Below, piece after piece: positions 55,053-64,000 of a stretch of DNA of 64,000 nt. Each line of letters opens with the position of its first letter. The first letter of the stretch is position 1. Below the pieces are notes generated by a model that did no database searches, was not told where the DNA came from, and saw nothing but the letters and a program-made list of their open reading frames with translations. The DNA comes from JAEZKC01 sp046546375. Its GTDB lineage: Bacteria; Fibrobacterota; Chitinivibrionia; Chitinivibrionales; Chitinispirillaceae. The position numbers and the translations under genes are program-made. Where the stretch lies: positions 1 through 64,000 of the forward strand of contig JBKGXV010000001.1 in the NCBI GenBank assembly GCA_046546375.1. Direction: 5' to 3'.

Positions 55053-56261
55053 TTAAAACCCCTGAAGCCCGCAGCAGCGCGTGCACACCGGCATCAGACC
55101 CTTTTTCATCTCCTGACGGAACTTTTTGAACGCCTCCCCGTTCCATACCTCGTAAAAAGACTGATCATTGATATTCCCGGCAGTGTAGTCCTGGTAGTCC
55201 CTGCAGGGAGTGACCCGGCCGTCGGGGGAGACTTCGGCAGTGTAATAGATGCTCTCACATCTGGGATACCCGCAGTGCCAGGCATGATCTGCGTAGTATC
55301 TGCGGATCAGCTCCTCACTCTCGATATCGGGCAGAAACTGCGGTACACACACTTTGCCCCTGGACATGGCTTTTATCTCCCTTATCTGCTCGGCAGTGAC
55401 CTTCGGGTCCACATCATTGAAGCAGCTCTTGAGGTACCCTCTGTGATTCTGGGGCTTGTAGCCGAACCGCTGCTCGAATACTTTTTCGTGAAGATCCGCA
55501 CGCTCGTCGGTGATGTACCATCCGAAGTAGTAGGGATGAAGCTGAGCCTTGTCCAGCACCAGTTTGTGTATTTGTGCCAGATGGGAATAGTTGTGATTCG
55601 ATATTACCGAAATGGGAATCACCATGGGGAAGTGATATCCCTTGCGCTTTTTGATCTCATCGGCCTTCTCCATCACCGCAATGGTCTTTTCGAAATTGTC
55701 CGCAAGCTTGGTGTTGGCGGGGGAGCGCATGAGATTCTGCGATTCGGCATCATAACCGTCAAGACTGAGAAACAGAACGGAAAGCGCTTTGGTATCGATC
55801 AGATCCTCCAGAATCCGGTCAAGATCCTGTGCATTTGTCACCACCGATCCCCGCAGGTTGTATTTGGCAAGCTCCTCGAAAAAAGGAAGGAGAGGCTTCC
55901 ACATAGTGGGTTCACCACCCCATATGTAATAAAAGGGCTTATCCCGCCGGGTCTCAAAAACGATTCTCTTCACTACATCGAAATCGAGCTGGTCAAGCTT
56001 CTCTCCGAGCTCAAGCTTCTTGCGCAGATGCCCGTTTTCTCCCCATTGTCCGCAGGAAGCACACCTGAGATTGCAGATTTCGTTCACTCGAAGCGATATC
56101 TGCCCCACAGGAACGTCTTTCATGGGATCGCGGGGATAGAGATATTTGCGGATCTGCTGTCCCACCATGCTCCAGGATGCTGTTTCCCGAATCATGCCCG
56201 GAAGAAGCCAGTTGGTCACGAATTGGGCGGGTATGAGTGCTTTGCCTTGAAATTTAGCCAT
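55053..56261 (-). CDS. radical SAM/SPASM-domain protein
   Basis: A 402-residue enzyme. The radical SAM motif CNLRCASC gives Cys63, Cys67 and Cys70; YYIWGGEPTMW follows as the GGE motif. The C-terminal SPASM-like part has CGYPRCESIYY, GRVTPCRDYQ and CTRCCG, sites for extra Fe-S clusters. Such proteins modify peptides, proteins or lipids-linked sugars. No small precursor peptide gene is seen nearby, so the substrate is unknown. It stands alone. Confidence 0.88.
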   Translation of the reverse strand: MAKFQGKALIPAQFVTNWLLPGMIRETASWSMVGQQIRKYLYPRDPMKDVPVGQISLRVNEICNLRCASCGQWGENGHLRKKLELGEKLDQLDFDVVKRIVFETRRDKPFYYIWGGEPTMWKPLLPFFEELAKYNLRGSVVTNAQDLDRILEDLIDTKALSVLFLSLDGYDAESQNLMRSPANTKLADNFEKTIAVMEKADEIKKRKGYHFPMVIPISVISNHNYSHLAQIHKLVLDKAQLHPYYFGWYITDERADLHEKVFEQRFGYKPQNHRGYLKSCFNDVDPKVTAEQIREIKAMSRGKVCVPQFLPDIESEELIRRYYADHAWHCGYPRCESIYYTAEVSPDGRVTPCRDYQDYTAGNINDQSFYEVWNGEAFKKFRQEMKKGLMPVCTRCCGLQGF

Positions 56262-56389
56262 GTTTTATCCTTCCTGCTGATGCAGTGATCTATTCTCGAA
56301 GTTTTGAATGTCCCAGTTCCTCAGGGCTGGTTAAACATACAAATATACTTTCTGTCAGGCCCTTTAAGGTGGCTGGGCAGACGAATTCA

Positions 56390-58300
56390 TCAGGCTTGGG
56401 CGCTTTCAAGCTCGATGTTCGCCTCCTCCCAGCGTTTCATAAGGGAGCTGAGGTGCGATTTGTGCCCGTCGAGACCGTTTGTCGTTGATTGGAGCAGCTC
56501 ATAGTTCAGAGCGTTACCCGGATCGTGAAGCACTGCTTCAAGCTCGGCGATACTGCTTTCGTGTTTCTCTATCTCCCGCTCTATTTTGCCGATCTCTCTT
56601 TCCAGTTTCTTGCGCTTTTCTCTCTGCTTTATTCTGTTCTCCTTGTCGGATGTCTGCTTTTTGGGTTGAGAGGACTGATGGTTGATGTCGCTCTCCGACT
56701 GGGAGAAGAGGGTTTCCAGATAATAACGGTAATCGGCAAGTGATCCCGGGAAGTCTCTTATGAGTCCGGGCCTGACCTCGATTATTCTGTTGGCCACTTG
56801 TGAAATGAAAAACTCATCGTGCGATACAAACAGGATGGTTCCACTGTAGTCGGCCATAGATTCGGACAGCATTTCAATGGATGAGACGTCCAGATGATTG
56901 GTGGGTTCGTCAAGAAGGAGAGTGTTGCCGGGGCTGGCCAGTATTGTAGCAAGTACCAGACGGGATTTTTCCCCCCCCGAGAGCACTTTCACTTTCTTTT
57001 CCACCGAATCCCCACTGAATAGAAACGCTCCCAGAATGTTCTGTATGTGACTTCTGTCCGTTTTGACCGCTTGCTGCGCTACTGTTTCGTACAGCGTCTT
57101 TTCTCCATCAAGCTGTTCAAGCTGATGCTGGCCGAAATAGCGCAGCACGGAATTGTGACCGTATATCAGTTTTCCTTCAGAGGGGGTGAGAAATCCCGCC
57201 AGAACCTTGAGAAGAGTGGACTTTCCTGCTCCGTTGGGTCCTATGACCGCCACCTTTTCACCTCTGCGAATCTCGAGATTGAGTTTGTCCAGTATTGTCT
57301 TTTCTCCGTAACCGGCCGAACAGTTGTGAAGCCGCAGGGGAACCGACCCCGATTGACCGATGGTATTAAAGGTGAACCTGATTGATTTTTCCGAACTTTC
57401 CAGAACCGGCATTTCCGCCTTGAGGTGCTCCAGATATTTTGCCCGGGACTGAGCCTGAGTGGCTTTGTTAGCTTTGGCCTTGAACCGCTCTATGAAACGT
57501 TCGGTCTGGGCGATTTTTGTTTCCAGATTTTTCGCTCTGTTCAGATCCGCTTGTTCTTTTTCTGTTTTCAGTCTGATATAGGTGTCGTAATTACCGTTAT
57601 AGAGTTGTATGGATTGATTTCTAATATCCGCGGTGTGGGTAGCCATTCTGTTGAGAAAATCCCGGTCATGGGATACAATCAGCATTCCCCCTTCGTATCT
57701 GGACAGGAATTTCTCGAGCCATATAAGAGAATCCATATCCAAATGATTTGTGGGCTCATCCAGAAGAAGAAAACCGGGGCTTTCCAGCAGAAGTCGTCCG
57801 AGAACGGCTCTCATGCGGTAACCACCCGAGAGGTGATGCAGGGTGCGTTTCCAGTTCTCTTCCGGTACACCCAGGCCGGTAAGGATCATCTCCGCCCGTG
57901 CCTCGAGAGAGTATCCGTCATGAAGTTTCATCTGATGCTCAAGCTCATCGAAGCGGCGGAAAGCTTTCTGTTCACCCTTCTCCATCCCTTCCACCACTTT
58001 CTGCAGTGTCTGCTCGTACTGCAGAAGATGTTTGAATGGCTCAAGCACAATGTCAAGGGGAGTGAGCTCATCGAGAAGCTCCACTTCCTGAGGAAGGTAC
58101 CCTACAGACAGCTCTGCGGGCATGAGAACCGAACCCCTGTCCGGCTGTTCTGCTCCCTGTATCATTCTCAGCAGAGTGGTTTTCCCCGAACCGTTACTGC
58201 CGATAAGCGCGGTGCGGTGCTTTTCATTTATGGAAAAGGATATTTGATCGAAAAGTACTTTCTCGCCATACTGCTTTGAAATGTTATCAAAAGTGATCAT
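56390..58300 (-). CDS. ABC-F family ATPase
   Basis: A soluble protein of 636 residues with two ABC cassettes and no membrane part. First cassette: GSNGSGKTTL (34-43), LSGGYRMRAVL, LLLDEPTNHLD. A linker of charged helices (about 235-290) precedes the second cassette with GPNGAGKSTLL, LSGGEKSRLVL and LLLDEPTNHLD. A C-terminal coiled coil (about 545-630) is present, as in Uup/YheS. ABC-F proteins act on the ribosome or in translation quality control; the subtype is not decided by eye. Confidence 0.93.
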   Translation of the reverse strand: MITFDNISKQYGEKVLFDQISFSINEKHRTALIGSNGSGKTTLLRMIQGAEQPDRGSVLMPAELSVGYLPQEVELLDELTPLDIVLEPFKHLLQYEQTLQKVVEGMEKGEQKAFRRFDELEHQMKLHDGYSLEARAEMILTGLGVPEENWKRTLHHLSGGYRMRAVLGRLLLESPGFLLLDEPTNHLDMDSLIWLEKFLSRYEGGMLIVSHDRDFLNRMATHTADIRNQSIQLYNGNYDTYIRLKTEKEQADLNRAKNLETKIAQTERFIERFKAKANKATQAQSRAKYLEHLKAEMPVLESSEKSIRFTFNTIGQSGSVPLRLHNCSAGYGEKTILDKLNLEIRRGEKVAVIGPNGAGKSTLLKVLAGFLTPSEGKLIYGHNSVLRYFGQHQLEQLDGEKTLYETVAQQAVKTDRSHIQNILGAFLFSGDSVEKKVKVLSGGEKSRLVLATILASPGNTLLLDEPTNHLDVSSIEMLSESMADYSGTILFVSHDEFFISQVANRIIEVRPGLIRDFPGSLADYRYYLETLFSQSESDINHQSSQPKKQTSDKENRIKQREKRKKLEREIGKIEREIEKHESSIAELEAVLHDPGNALNYELLQSTTNGLDGHKSHLSSLMKRWEEANIELESAQA

Positions 58301-58318
58301 AAGCTCTAATCTTGTATA

Positions 58319-58891
58319 TCACCACAGAAATCCGCCCAGAAGCAGGCCTGCGGCCAATCCTGATATAACTGCGGCAATCAGTTTTTTGATATTTGATCTG
58401 CTGACTGTATTAGCCGAAACCGTTTCGAAAGATATAAGATAATGCTGTTCCCGGTCCGCATCAAACAGTACGAGTTTATCGGGCCTATATATGTGGTTGT
58501 ATTCAAAAATCTGCCTTCGGGTGGATGCATGACTCGGCTTGGCATCCTCTCCCGTTTTTACTTCGACCAGAAACTGCGTTCCCCCCTTCTGCACCAGCAG
58601 ATCTGCCTTCACTTCAAAGGACTGCTTTCTCTCGTTTGCGTAAAACCAGGATTCCGCTTTCACCTGAGTGTCCAGAATGCGGTACCCATGTTTTTTGAAA
58701 TATCTGACAGCTTTTTCCTCGCTTGCTTTTCCGTGACTGAACCGCTTGCGGAGTTTTCTGTTCTGAAGAGTTTTGGATAATCTGAAAGAAACGGCAGACG
58801 AGAGAACAACCAGCAGAATACCTGAGAGAAGTATAAACCAGATAGAATTGAAAAACTGAGCGTTAACAGTATTTTCAAACAGGTTTGTCAT
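58319..58891 (-). CDS. membrane-anchored PD-(D/E)XK nuclease-fold protein
   Basis: A 190-residue protein with membrane spans at about 16-36 and 167-188. Between them lies a restriction-endonuclease-like core: Glu59, Asp97 in EVKADLLV, Glu110-Val-Lys112 in LVEVKTG and a Gln127 in RRQIFEY, the order of a PD-(D/E)XK site. It resembles the YraN/Holliday-resolvase-like or NERD group. Whether it cuts DNA is uncertain. It lies 18 bp downstream of nothing but upstream of the ABC-F gene on the minus strand. Confidence 0.75.
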   Translation of the reverse strand: MTNLFENTVNAQFFNSIWFILLSGILLVVLSSAVSFRLSKTLQNRKLRKRFSHGKASEEKAVRYFKKHGYRILDTQVKAESWFYANERKQSFEVKADLLVQKGGTQFLVEVKTGEDAKPSHASTRRQIFEYNHIYRPDKLVLFDADREQHYLISFETVSANTVSRSNIKKLIAAVISGLAAGLLLGGFLW

Positions 58892-58913
58892 CAGTTGAAA
58901 TGCGGGTAACGTT

Positions 58914-59387
58914 TCAGGTATTGGATTCGAGGGTCACTCCGGTATGTCCGAAACCGCCGCTTCCTCTGCCTGTCCGGGAAACGTCTTTTTTTTCCATGAA
59001 TGCGGTCTGACTGGCTACCCTGGCGGTGACAAGCTGTGCAATGCGGTCGCCTCTCTGTATGACAAACAAAGATTCGCCGAAATTAGCAAGCAGAACCTTC
59101 ACCTCGCCTCTGTAATCGGCATCTATTGTACCTGGAGCATTCAGAACGGTAACCCCGTACTTGAAAGCCAGCCCGGAGCGGGGTCGGACTTGGATTTCAT
59201 AGCCCGCCGGAATTTCAAAACACAGTCCGGTAGGTACCAGAGCGCGCTTCCCCGGTTCGATGGTAAGTTTCTGCTGCACCGCTGCACACACATCGCAGCC
59301 GCTTGATCCCCGTGTCATCCTGCAGGGGAGGGGGAGTCCGGTGCCGTGAGGCAGTCTTTTCACGTGAATGGGTGTTATATCTGACAT
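58914..59387 (-). CDS. dut: deoxyuridine 5'-triphosphate nucleotidohydrolase
   Basis: Trimeric dUTPase of 157 residues that converts dUTP to dUMP, limiting uracil in DNA. All five family motifs are present in order: SSGCDVCAA, RPRSGLA, GTIDADYRGEV, RGDRIAQLV and RGSGGFGHTG. ATG 59387 is preferred; the frame is open to 59423 without a ribosome binding site. It sits 56 bp after pnp. The mug gene at the other end of the window deals with the same base. Confidence 0.95.
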   Translation of the reverse strand: MSDITPIHVKRLPHGTGLPLPCRMTRGSSGCDVCAAVQQKLTIEPGKRALVPTGLCFEIPAGYEIQVRPRSGLAFKYGVTVLNAPGTIDADYRGEVKVLLANFGESLFVIQRGDRIAQLVTARVASQTAFMEKKDVSRTGRGSGGFGHTGVTLESNT

Positions 59388-59443
59388 AATTTCCGGAAGG
59401 ATGGGCACTGCGGCATAGAGCACCGCAATGCCTGTAAATCCCG

Positions 59444-61513
59444 TTAAAGCAGTGCCTTGCGGCTGAGTTTCACTTTGCCGAAACGGTCGAATCCGATGAG
59501 TTTGACTTTCACCTTGTCTCCGACCTGGAGGATGTCTTCCACTTTTGCGACTCTGGTTTTGTCCAGTTCTGAAATGTGAATGAGTCCCTCTTTACCGGGG
59601 AGGAATTCCACAAACGCACCGAACTCCACGATGTTTTTGACTGTGGCATCGTAGACCGCGTTGAGTTCGGGTTCCGCCACGATTCCCTTGATTCGGCGAA
59701 GCGCCGCATCGCGGGATTCGCGATTGGTGGCCGATATCTGAATCGTACCGTCATCCTCTATGAAGATGGTGGTTCCGGTTGTCTCCTGAATGTCTCTCAC
59801 CACTTTCCCGCTTGGACCGATGATTTCCCTTATCTTGTCCTTGTCGATCACGATGGTGCTGATTCTGGGGGCATAATCGGAGAGATCCTTGCGTGAGGTG
59901 GAAATCGCCTCTGTCATGATATCCAGAATCTTGAAACGGGCGGTTTTGGCTTTTCCAAGAGCCTCTTTCATGATCTCAGGTGTGATACCGGCAAGTTTGA
60001 TATCCATCTGTATGGCCGTGATACCATCTTTGGTACCAGCAACCTTGAAATCCATATCACCCACATGGTCTTCGGTTCCAAGAATATCGGTGAGAATAGC
60101 TGTCTGGTCACCCTCTTTGATAAGTCCCATGGCCACTCCTGCCACGTGCGACTTGAGAGGCACACCTGCAGACATAAGAGAGAGGGACCCCGCACACACG
60201 GTAGCCATGGAGGAACTTCCGTTCGATTCCATGATTTCGGACACGACTCTGATTGTGTAGGGAAAACTCTTTTCATCCGGCAGTACCGGTGAGATGGATC
60301 TTTCGGCCAGGTGGCCGTGACCCACTTCTCTTCTGCTCACTGACATCATTCTCTTGACTTCACCCACGGAGTAGGGGGGGAAGTTGTAGTGAAGCATGTA
60401 TGATTTGTCGTAATTGCCTTGTATGTTGTCGATATGCTGCAGATCAAGCTTGGTACCCAGGGTTGTGGCGGTCATGGACTGGGTTTCACCACGGGTGAAG
60501 AGGGCCGATCCGTGAGCGCGGGGGAGAATGTCCAGTTCACAAGTGATCTGCCGGATTTCATCCAGACCTCTTCCGCCTATTCGGGTTGAGGTTTCCAGGA
60601 TGGTTTTTCTGATGTCCTGGCGCTCCAGGTCTGAAAACGCCGCAGCGATTTCATCTTCCCTTTCGGGAAACTTTTCCTCCAGAGCGGCGACAATTTCATC
60701 TTTCAGCTCCGCAAGAGATTTGTAACGTTCTGATTTGACACCCTTGAAACTTGCTTCGTGAAGTCTGTCTCCTGCCAATTCCTTGACCGCGGTGACTATT
60801 TCAGCATCCGGTTCCTTCACTTCGAATTCATCGGCCTGTTTACCGTTGGTGCTGACCAGCTGTTTCTGTATGGCGATGAGTTTCTTTATCTCCTCATGGG
60901 CAAGAAGAATCGCTTCGACGAATTTCTCCTCGGGAAGCTCCATTGCCCCGCCTTCAACCATCATGATGGATTCTTCTGTGCCTGCCACAACCAGATCGAG
61001 CTGGCCTCCTTCTGTGTCGGTAAGAGAGGGGAGCACCTTGAGTTCTCCATTCACCATTCCCACGCGTACACCTGCAACAGGTTCATGGAAAGGCATGTCG
61101 GAAAGACTCAGTGCGGTGGATGCGGCTGTAATGGCCAGAACATCGGCATCGTAGTTTTCATCTGCGCTAATCACCGTACAGATGACCTGCACTTCTTTTC
61201 TGTAGCCTTTGGGGAAAAGAGGACGGATCGGACGGTCTACCAGTCGGGCGGAGAGAATCTCCTTTTCACTGGGACGGCCTTCACGTTTGATGAATCCGCC
61301 TGGAAACTTTCCGGCGGCATAGGTTTTTTCAATGTACTCAACGGAAAGAGGGAAAAAATCAGCATCAGCTTCCCTTCCGGAGCAGGCTGTGGCGAGGATC
61401 ATGGTATCCCCTAGACGGACAACGGCGGAACCGTTAGCCTGTTTGGCCATTCTTCCGGTTTCAATGGAAACCTTCAAACCGGATACTTCAGTTTCAACTG
61501 TGGTAAAAGCCAT
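59444..61513 (-). CDS. pnp: polyribonucleotide nucleotidyltransferase (PNPase)
   Basis: 3'-5' phosphorolytic exoribonuclease of the RNA decay machinery. At 689 residues it has the full set: two RNase PH domains (about 1-220 and 310-540) with a helical linker, a KH domain (IREIIGPSGKVVRDI) and an S1 domain (VEFGAFVEFLPGKEGLIHISEL), ending soon after S1. AGGAG lies 7 bases before the ATG. The 245-bp gap to rpsO contains a hairpin likely processed by RNase III. Confidence 0.97.
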   Translation of the reverse strand: MAFTTVETEVSGLKVSIETGRMAKQANGSAVVRLGDTMILATACSGREADADFFPLSVEYIEKTYAAGKFPGGFIKREGRPSEKEILSARLVDRPIRPLFPKGYRKEVQVICTVISADENYDADVLAITAASTALSLSDMPFHEPVAGVRVGMVNGELKVLPSLTDTEGGQLDLVVAGTEESIMMVEGGAMELPEEKFVEAILLAHEEIKKLIAIQKQLVSTNGKQADEFEVKEPDAEIVTAVKELAGDRLHEASFKGVKSERYKSLAELKDEIVAALEEKFPEREDEIAAAFSDLERQDIRKTILETSTRIGGRGLDEIRQITCELDILPRAHGSALFTRGETQSMTATTLGTKLDLQHIDNIQGNYDKSYMLHYNFPPYSVGEVKRMMSVSRREVGHGHLAERSISPVLPDEKSFPYTIRVVSEIMESNGSSSMATVCAGSLSLMSAGVPLKSHVAGVAMGLIKEGDQTAILTDILGTEDHVGDMDFKVAGTKDGITAIQMDIKLAGITPEIMKEALGKAKTARFKILDIMTEAISTSRKDLSDYAPRISTIVIDKDKIREIIGPSGKVVRDIQETTGTTIFIEDDGTIQISATNRESRDAALRRIKGIVAEPELNAVYDATVKNIVEFGAFVEFLPGKEGLIHISELDKTRVAKVEDILQVGDKVKVKLIGFDRFGKVKLSRKALL

Positions 61514-61689
61514 TAGATAACTCCTAATCTATGTAAAGATTTGTGTTTCGATTCTGTGCCGGGCGAGAGCGGTAAGAACTGATGAAGGAGATAAGAAAAT
61601 TGAACGTTCTGATGCGGCTTTGACAAATATTTGGTTTTGCCGCTCTGAAGTCCGGCATCACTTCTGCTCAGAAAAAGTCTGAAAGATGT

Positions 61690-61721
61690 GAAGATGGTTA
61701 TCGGGAGTGATAACCACCTTC
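61690..61721 (-). terminator. rpsO-pnp intergenic hairpin
   Basis: On the minus strand GAAGGTGGTTATC and GATAACCATCTTC form a 13-bp stem with one G-U pair and loop ACTCCC, 38 bp past the rpsO stop. No strong T-run follows directly. It resembles the attenuator and RNase III site between rpsO and pnp in other bacteria. Confidence 0.65.
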
Positions 61722-61758
61722 GGGTAATCGGAAAAAAACGATCCCAAAGCGCTCATTG

Positions 61759-62028
61759 TTACTTGCGCAGCTTGAGTTTTTTGATGAGCTCTCTGTAGCG
61801 CTGGACATCCTTTTTGCTGAGATATTTGAGAAGGGAACGGCGTTCACCAACAAGTTTGAGAAGCCCGCGACGGGTATGGTTGTCTTGTGGATTAGCCTTC
61901 ACATGTTCGGTAAGGTGAGTGATACGATCGGTGAGCAGCGCCACCTGAACGTCGGTGTTTCCGGTATCCTTCTCGTCTTTACCGTAAGTTTTGGTGATCT
62001 CCTGCTTACGCTCCTTGGTCAAAGCCAT
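61759..62028 (-). CDS. rpsO: 30S ribosomal protein S15
   Basis: An 89-residue protein, exactly the usual length. NTDVQVALLTDRITHLTEH and the C-terminal RRSLLKYLSKKDVQRYREL are the S15 signature. It binds 16S rRNA in the platform early in 30S assembly. AGGAGA lies 7 bases upstream of ATG 62028, and its start overlaps the end of ribF by 10 bp. Confidence 0.97.
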   Translation of the reverse strand: MALTKERKQEITKTYGKDEKDTGNTDVQVALLTDRITHLTEHVKANPQDNHTRRGLLKLVGERRSLLKYLSKKDVQRYRELIKKLKLRK

Positions 62029-62969
62029 TTCTGAATCTCCTGTGAAAAAAAATTCCTTATTTCGTTAATATCCTGTGTTATCTGATCCACCAGCCCGCAC
62101 TCATCAGAAAATGCGATATCCGCACGAATATAACGGTGCAGCCAGATGTGAACGGTTTCCCCCATAAGAGGGTCCTGATCACCAAGGTTGAAAGCATGAA
62201 ATTCAAAATGTATTTCACGCTTCGAATACGTGGGGCAGTCTCCGAAATAGAGCGCACCCTGTATTCTTTTCCCCCTCAGTTGCAGTTCTGCGGCGTACAC
62301 TCCTGCAGGGGGAATCACTTTATGCGAAGACGGCTTTTTGAAATTGAGAGTCGGATAACCCAGCCTTGTACCGATTTTAACACCTTCCGTACGCTCGGCT
62401 GATATCAGATAGGGATGTCCCAGCATCGCCACCGCATCCGCGATGCGCCCCTCAACTATCAACTTGCGGATCTGAGTCGATGAAATTACGGTTTCACTCT
62501 CGGTATCCAGATCTGCGGTAAATATCGTAATATGATATTTGCCGCTTGCAGAGTGCAAAAATTTCTTTCCCCCCGACCTGTCTTTCCCCACCGAATGCCC
62601 TTCGCCCATCACCCAGTATGAAGCATGCAGCTGATTTATCAGAATACGCTCCAAAAACTGTTCCGGACTGAGCCGGCGGAACTGCTCGTCAAAGGGAACT
62701 TTCAGAAGATAGTCCACCCCCATATCACCTATGAGTGTCGCCTTCTCCTCGAAAGTGGTCAGGATCATCTGGGGAAGTTCCGGGTAGAGAACCGAACGGG
62801 TGTGAGGATTAAAGGTAACCACCACGCTTTTAAGATCCTTCTCTCGGGCTAAGCGGGTGATATGGTGTATCAAAATGGAATGCCCCCTGTGGACACCATC
62901 GAAATTGCCAACCGTGACAACACTCTTTTGGGAGGAGGGCAGGATATCCTGAAGGCTGATTATCTTCAT
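62019..62969 (-). CDS. ribF: bifunctional riboflavin kinase/FAD synthetase
   Basis: A 316-residue enzyme making FMN and FAD. N-terminal FMN adenylyltransferase with TVGNFDGVHRGH (19-30) and a riboflavin kinase domain with KIGTRLGYPTLNF and FHAFNLGDQD. The ISSTQIRKLI segment is the second nucleotidyltransferase motif. It lies 6 bp after truB in the widely conserved truB-ribF-rpsO order. Confidence 0.96.
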   Translation of the reverse strand: MKIISLQDILPSSQKSVVTVGNFDGVHRGHSILIHHITRLAREKDLKSVVVTFNPHTRSVLYPELPQMILTTFEEKATLIGDMGVDYLLKVPFDEQFRRLSPEQFLERILINQLHASYWVMGEGHSVGKDRSGGKKFLHSASGKYHITIFTADLDTESETVISSTQIRKLIVEGRIADAVAMLGHPYLISAERTEGVKIGTRLGYPTLNFKKPSSHKVIPPAGVYAAELQLRGKRIQGALYFGDCPTYSKREIHFEFHAFNLGDQDPLMGETVHIWLHRYIRADIAFSDECGLVDQITQDINEIRNFFSQEIQKWL

Positions 62970-62975
62970 ATATAT

Positions 62976-63845
62976 CTACTGCTTTTTTTTGTGGAACACC
63001 TTTTCAGGATGATAACGTCCACCTTCAACTCTCCTGAGCACAGAAACAAGATTACCTTCTCTATCAAAGGCAACTATCAATTTTTTTTCACTTTGGGAAA
63101 GTTCAATGTCTTTTCCGAAAAACAGACAGTCTCTGTCATGATCCTCCAAAGTGACCTTTTCATCTTCTCTGAACAGGTTTCGTGTTTTTATAATATAGTT
63201 TCGGGCGTGATCCAAATCTTTGAAATCAACAGCATCCTTCAGGCTGAAAACACCTACCGCTGTTCGTCGCAGCCTGACAATATGCCCCAACGAGTTTAAT
63301 TCTTCAGCTATGTCTCTGGCAAGAGAACGTACATAGGTCCCTGAGGAACAGGTGAGTGAAAAATCGGCAGTGTGATTCTTTTTATCGAAACCAGTCAGTT
63401 TAAGAGAATCAATTCTCACACTACGCTCTTTCATCTCGACCTCTTTACCCCGTCGTGCAAGTTTGTAGGCTGGTGTCCCCGCTATTTTCACTGCAGAATA
63501 GAGGGGAGGTAACTGCTGCTGCTCTCCTTTGAAGCGATCCAGAACACCTTCGATCTGCTCTTTTCCGGGGTATACTTCGCAGGTTTCAGTGATTTCACCT
63601 TCCGCATCCAGGGTGTCGGTGACGATACCGAAATGAACCGTGAATTCATACTTTTTGGGATCGGATGGCAGATACTGAATAAGACGGGTGCTGTCTCCAA
63701 GCGCAATCACCAGAAGACCTGATGCCAGCGGATCGAGAGTCCCGACATGTCCCGTTTTCTTAAGCCCCAGTTTTTTACGCACAGCTGAAGTTACTGCAAA
63801 AGAGGATGGGCCGACCGGTTTGTCAATGCAGAGAAAACCTTCCAA
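62976..63845 (-). CDS. truB: tRNA pseudouridine(55) synthase
   Basis: Makes pseudouridine 55 in the T-loop of tRNA. 289 residues. The N-terminus IDKPVGPSSFAVTSAV and KKTGHVGTLDPLASGLL, with catalytic Asp38, are diagnostic; CSSGTYVRSLARDIAEELN lies in the second half. A short PUA-like tail is present. It starts 4 bp after the stop of nrnA. Confidence 0.96.
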   Translation of the reverse strand: MEGFLCIDKPVGPSSFAVTSAVRKKLGLKKTGHVGTLDPLASGLLVIALGDSTRLIQYLPSDPKKYEFTVHFGIVTDTLDAEGEITETCEVYPGKEQIEGVLDRFKGEQQQLPPLYSAVKIAGTPAYKLARRGKEVEMKERSVRIDSLKLTGFDKKNHTADFSLTCSSGTYVRSLARDIAEELNSLGHIVRLRRTAVGVFSLKDAVDFKDLDHARNYIIKTRNLFREDEKVTLEDHDRDCLFFGKDIELSQSEKKLIVAFDREGNLVSVLRRVEGGRYHPEKVFHKKKQ

Positions 63846-63849
63846 AATT

Positions 63850-64000
63850 CTACTTCAGCTCCTTCTCCAGAATGGAGAGCATCTGATGCATTGCTTCTTT
63901 GTAGGGAAGTTTGATAGTGCATCCTGCAGCGCAGCTGTGACCGCCTCCTCCCGTCACCTTCTGCGCCACACGTCCCACATCAATATTGCCTTTGGAGCGC
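63850..64000 (-). CDS. nrnA: DHH/DHHA1 phosphoesterase, probable NrnA, C-terminal part only
   Basis: The last 50 codons of a gene that begins beyond the window. It reads RSKGNIDVGRVAQKVTGGGG followed by HSCAAGCTIKLPY; GGGGH-x-x-AAG is the DHHA1 signature of NrnA/RecJ-like enzymes. NrnA degrades nano-RNA and pAp, and the gene commonly precedes truB, which supports the name. It ends at TAG 63850-63852. Confidence 0.82.
   Translation of the reverse strand, partial: RSKGNIDVGRVAQKVTGGGGHSCAAGCTIKLPYKEAMHQMLSILEKELK

Noticed and set aside
55275..56288. Plus-strand frame of 337 codons
   Set aside because: Antisense to the radical SAM/SPASM gene, whose motifs are unambiguous.

Overview
The window reads as a chromosomal segment of a Gram-negative, didermic bacterium, most plausibly from the Fibrobacterota (Chitinispirillum/Chitinivibrio-like lineages). 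This placement is inferred from gene content: outer-membrane beta-barrels, a secretin system, PorV-like barrels, C-terminal tails resembling type IX secretion signals, large secreted vWA proteins, and a family-B DNA polymerase II. No 16S rRNA gene is present to confirm it. Coding density is high, and most starts have good AGGAGG-type ribosome binding sites. No tRNA, rRNA, CRISPR array or intact insertion sequence was seen.

Layout. 1-12.5 kb holds housekeeping and mixed genes: a cut-off mug glycosylase, transketolase, the MgtE magnesium channel, a Ser/Thr kinase fused to a cyclic-nucleotide-binding domain, a Dus tRNA enzyme, an outer-membrane protein, DNA polymerase II, a coiled-coil protein with an M23 peptidase, and a second, membrane-anchored Ser/Thr kinase. 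12.6-17.6 kb is a plus-strand group with a family 9 glycosyltransferase, a small secreted protein, thioredoxin, a B12-type radical SAM enzyme, a family 2 glycosyltransferase and a flavin reductase-like protein. 17.6-26 kb is a compact minus-strand operon for a type II secretion/type IV pilus-like machine: GspE/PilB ATPase, secretin, a PilM/PilN (GspL-like) fusion, PilO, a PilP/GspC-like protein, a PilX-like protein and two prepilins. 26.4-32.5 kb carries two secreted esterases and a small cluster of asparagine synthase, glycosyltransferase and methyltransferase.

The most interesting part is 32.5-55 kb. After a 1.2 kb largely non-coding stretch with inverted repeats and a sigma54-like promoter comes a nine-gene operon (33720-42765). 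It begins with CDP-deoxysugar genes (rfbF, rfbG and an epimerase/reductase). It continues with an outer-membrane barrel, a periplasmic TPR protein, a one-span membrane protein, a cellulose-synthase-like GT2, a membrane-anchored GH26 hydrolase and a TolB-like beta-propeller. Together these parts look like a synthase-dependent exopolysaccharide assembly and export machine of unfamiliar composition. A second cluster (44232-54979) encodes two tandem vWA proteins, a fused PorV-like barrel/TPR protein, and two paralogous proteins that share a domain of about 230 residues I do not recognise. The same 13-base promoter word lies upstream of the first gene of both clusters, which suggests shared control.

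55-64 kb returns to conserved functions: a radical SAM/SPASM enzyme, an ABC-F ATPase, a membrane-anchored nuclease-fold protein, and the classical run nrnA-truB-ribF-rpsO-pnp followed by dut, all on the minus strand.
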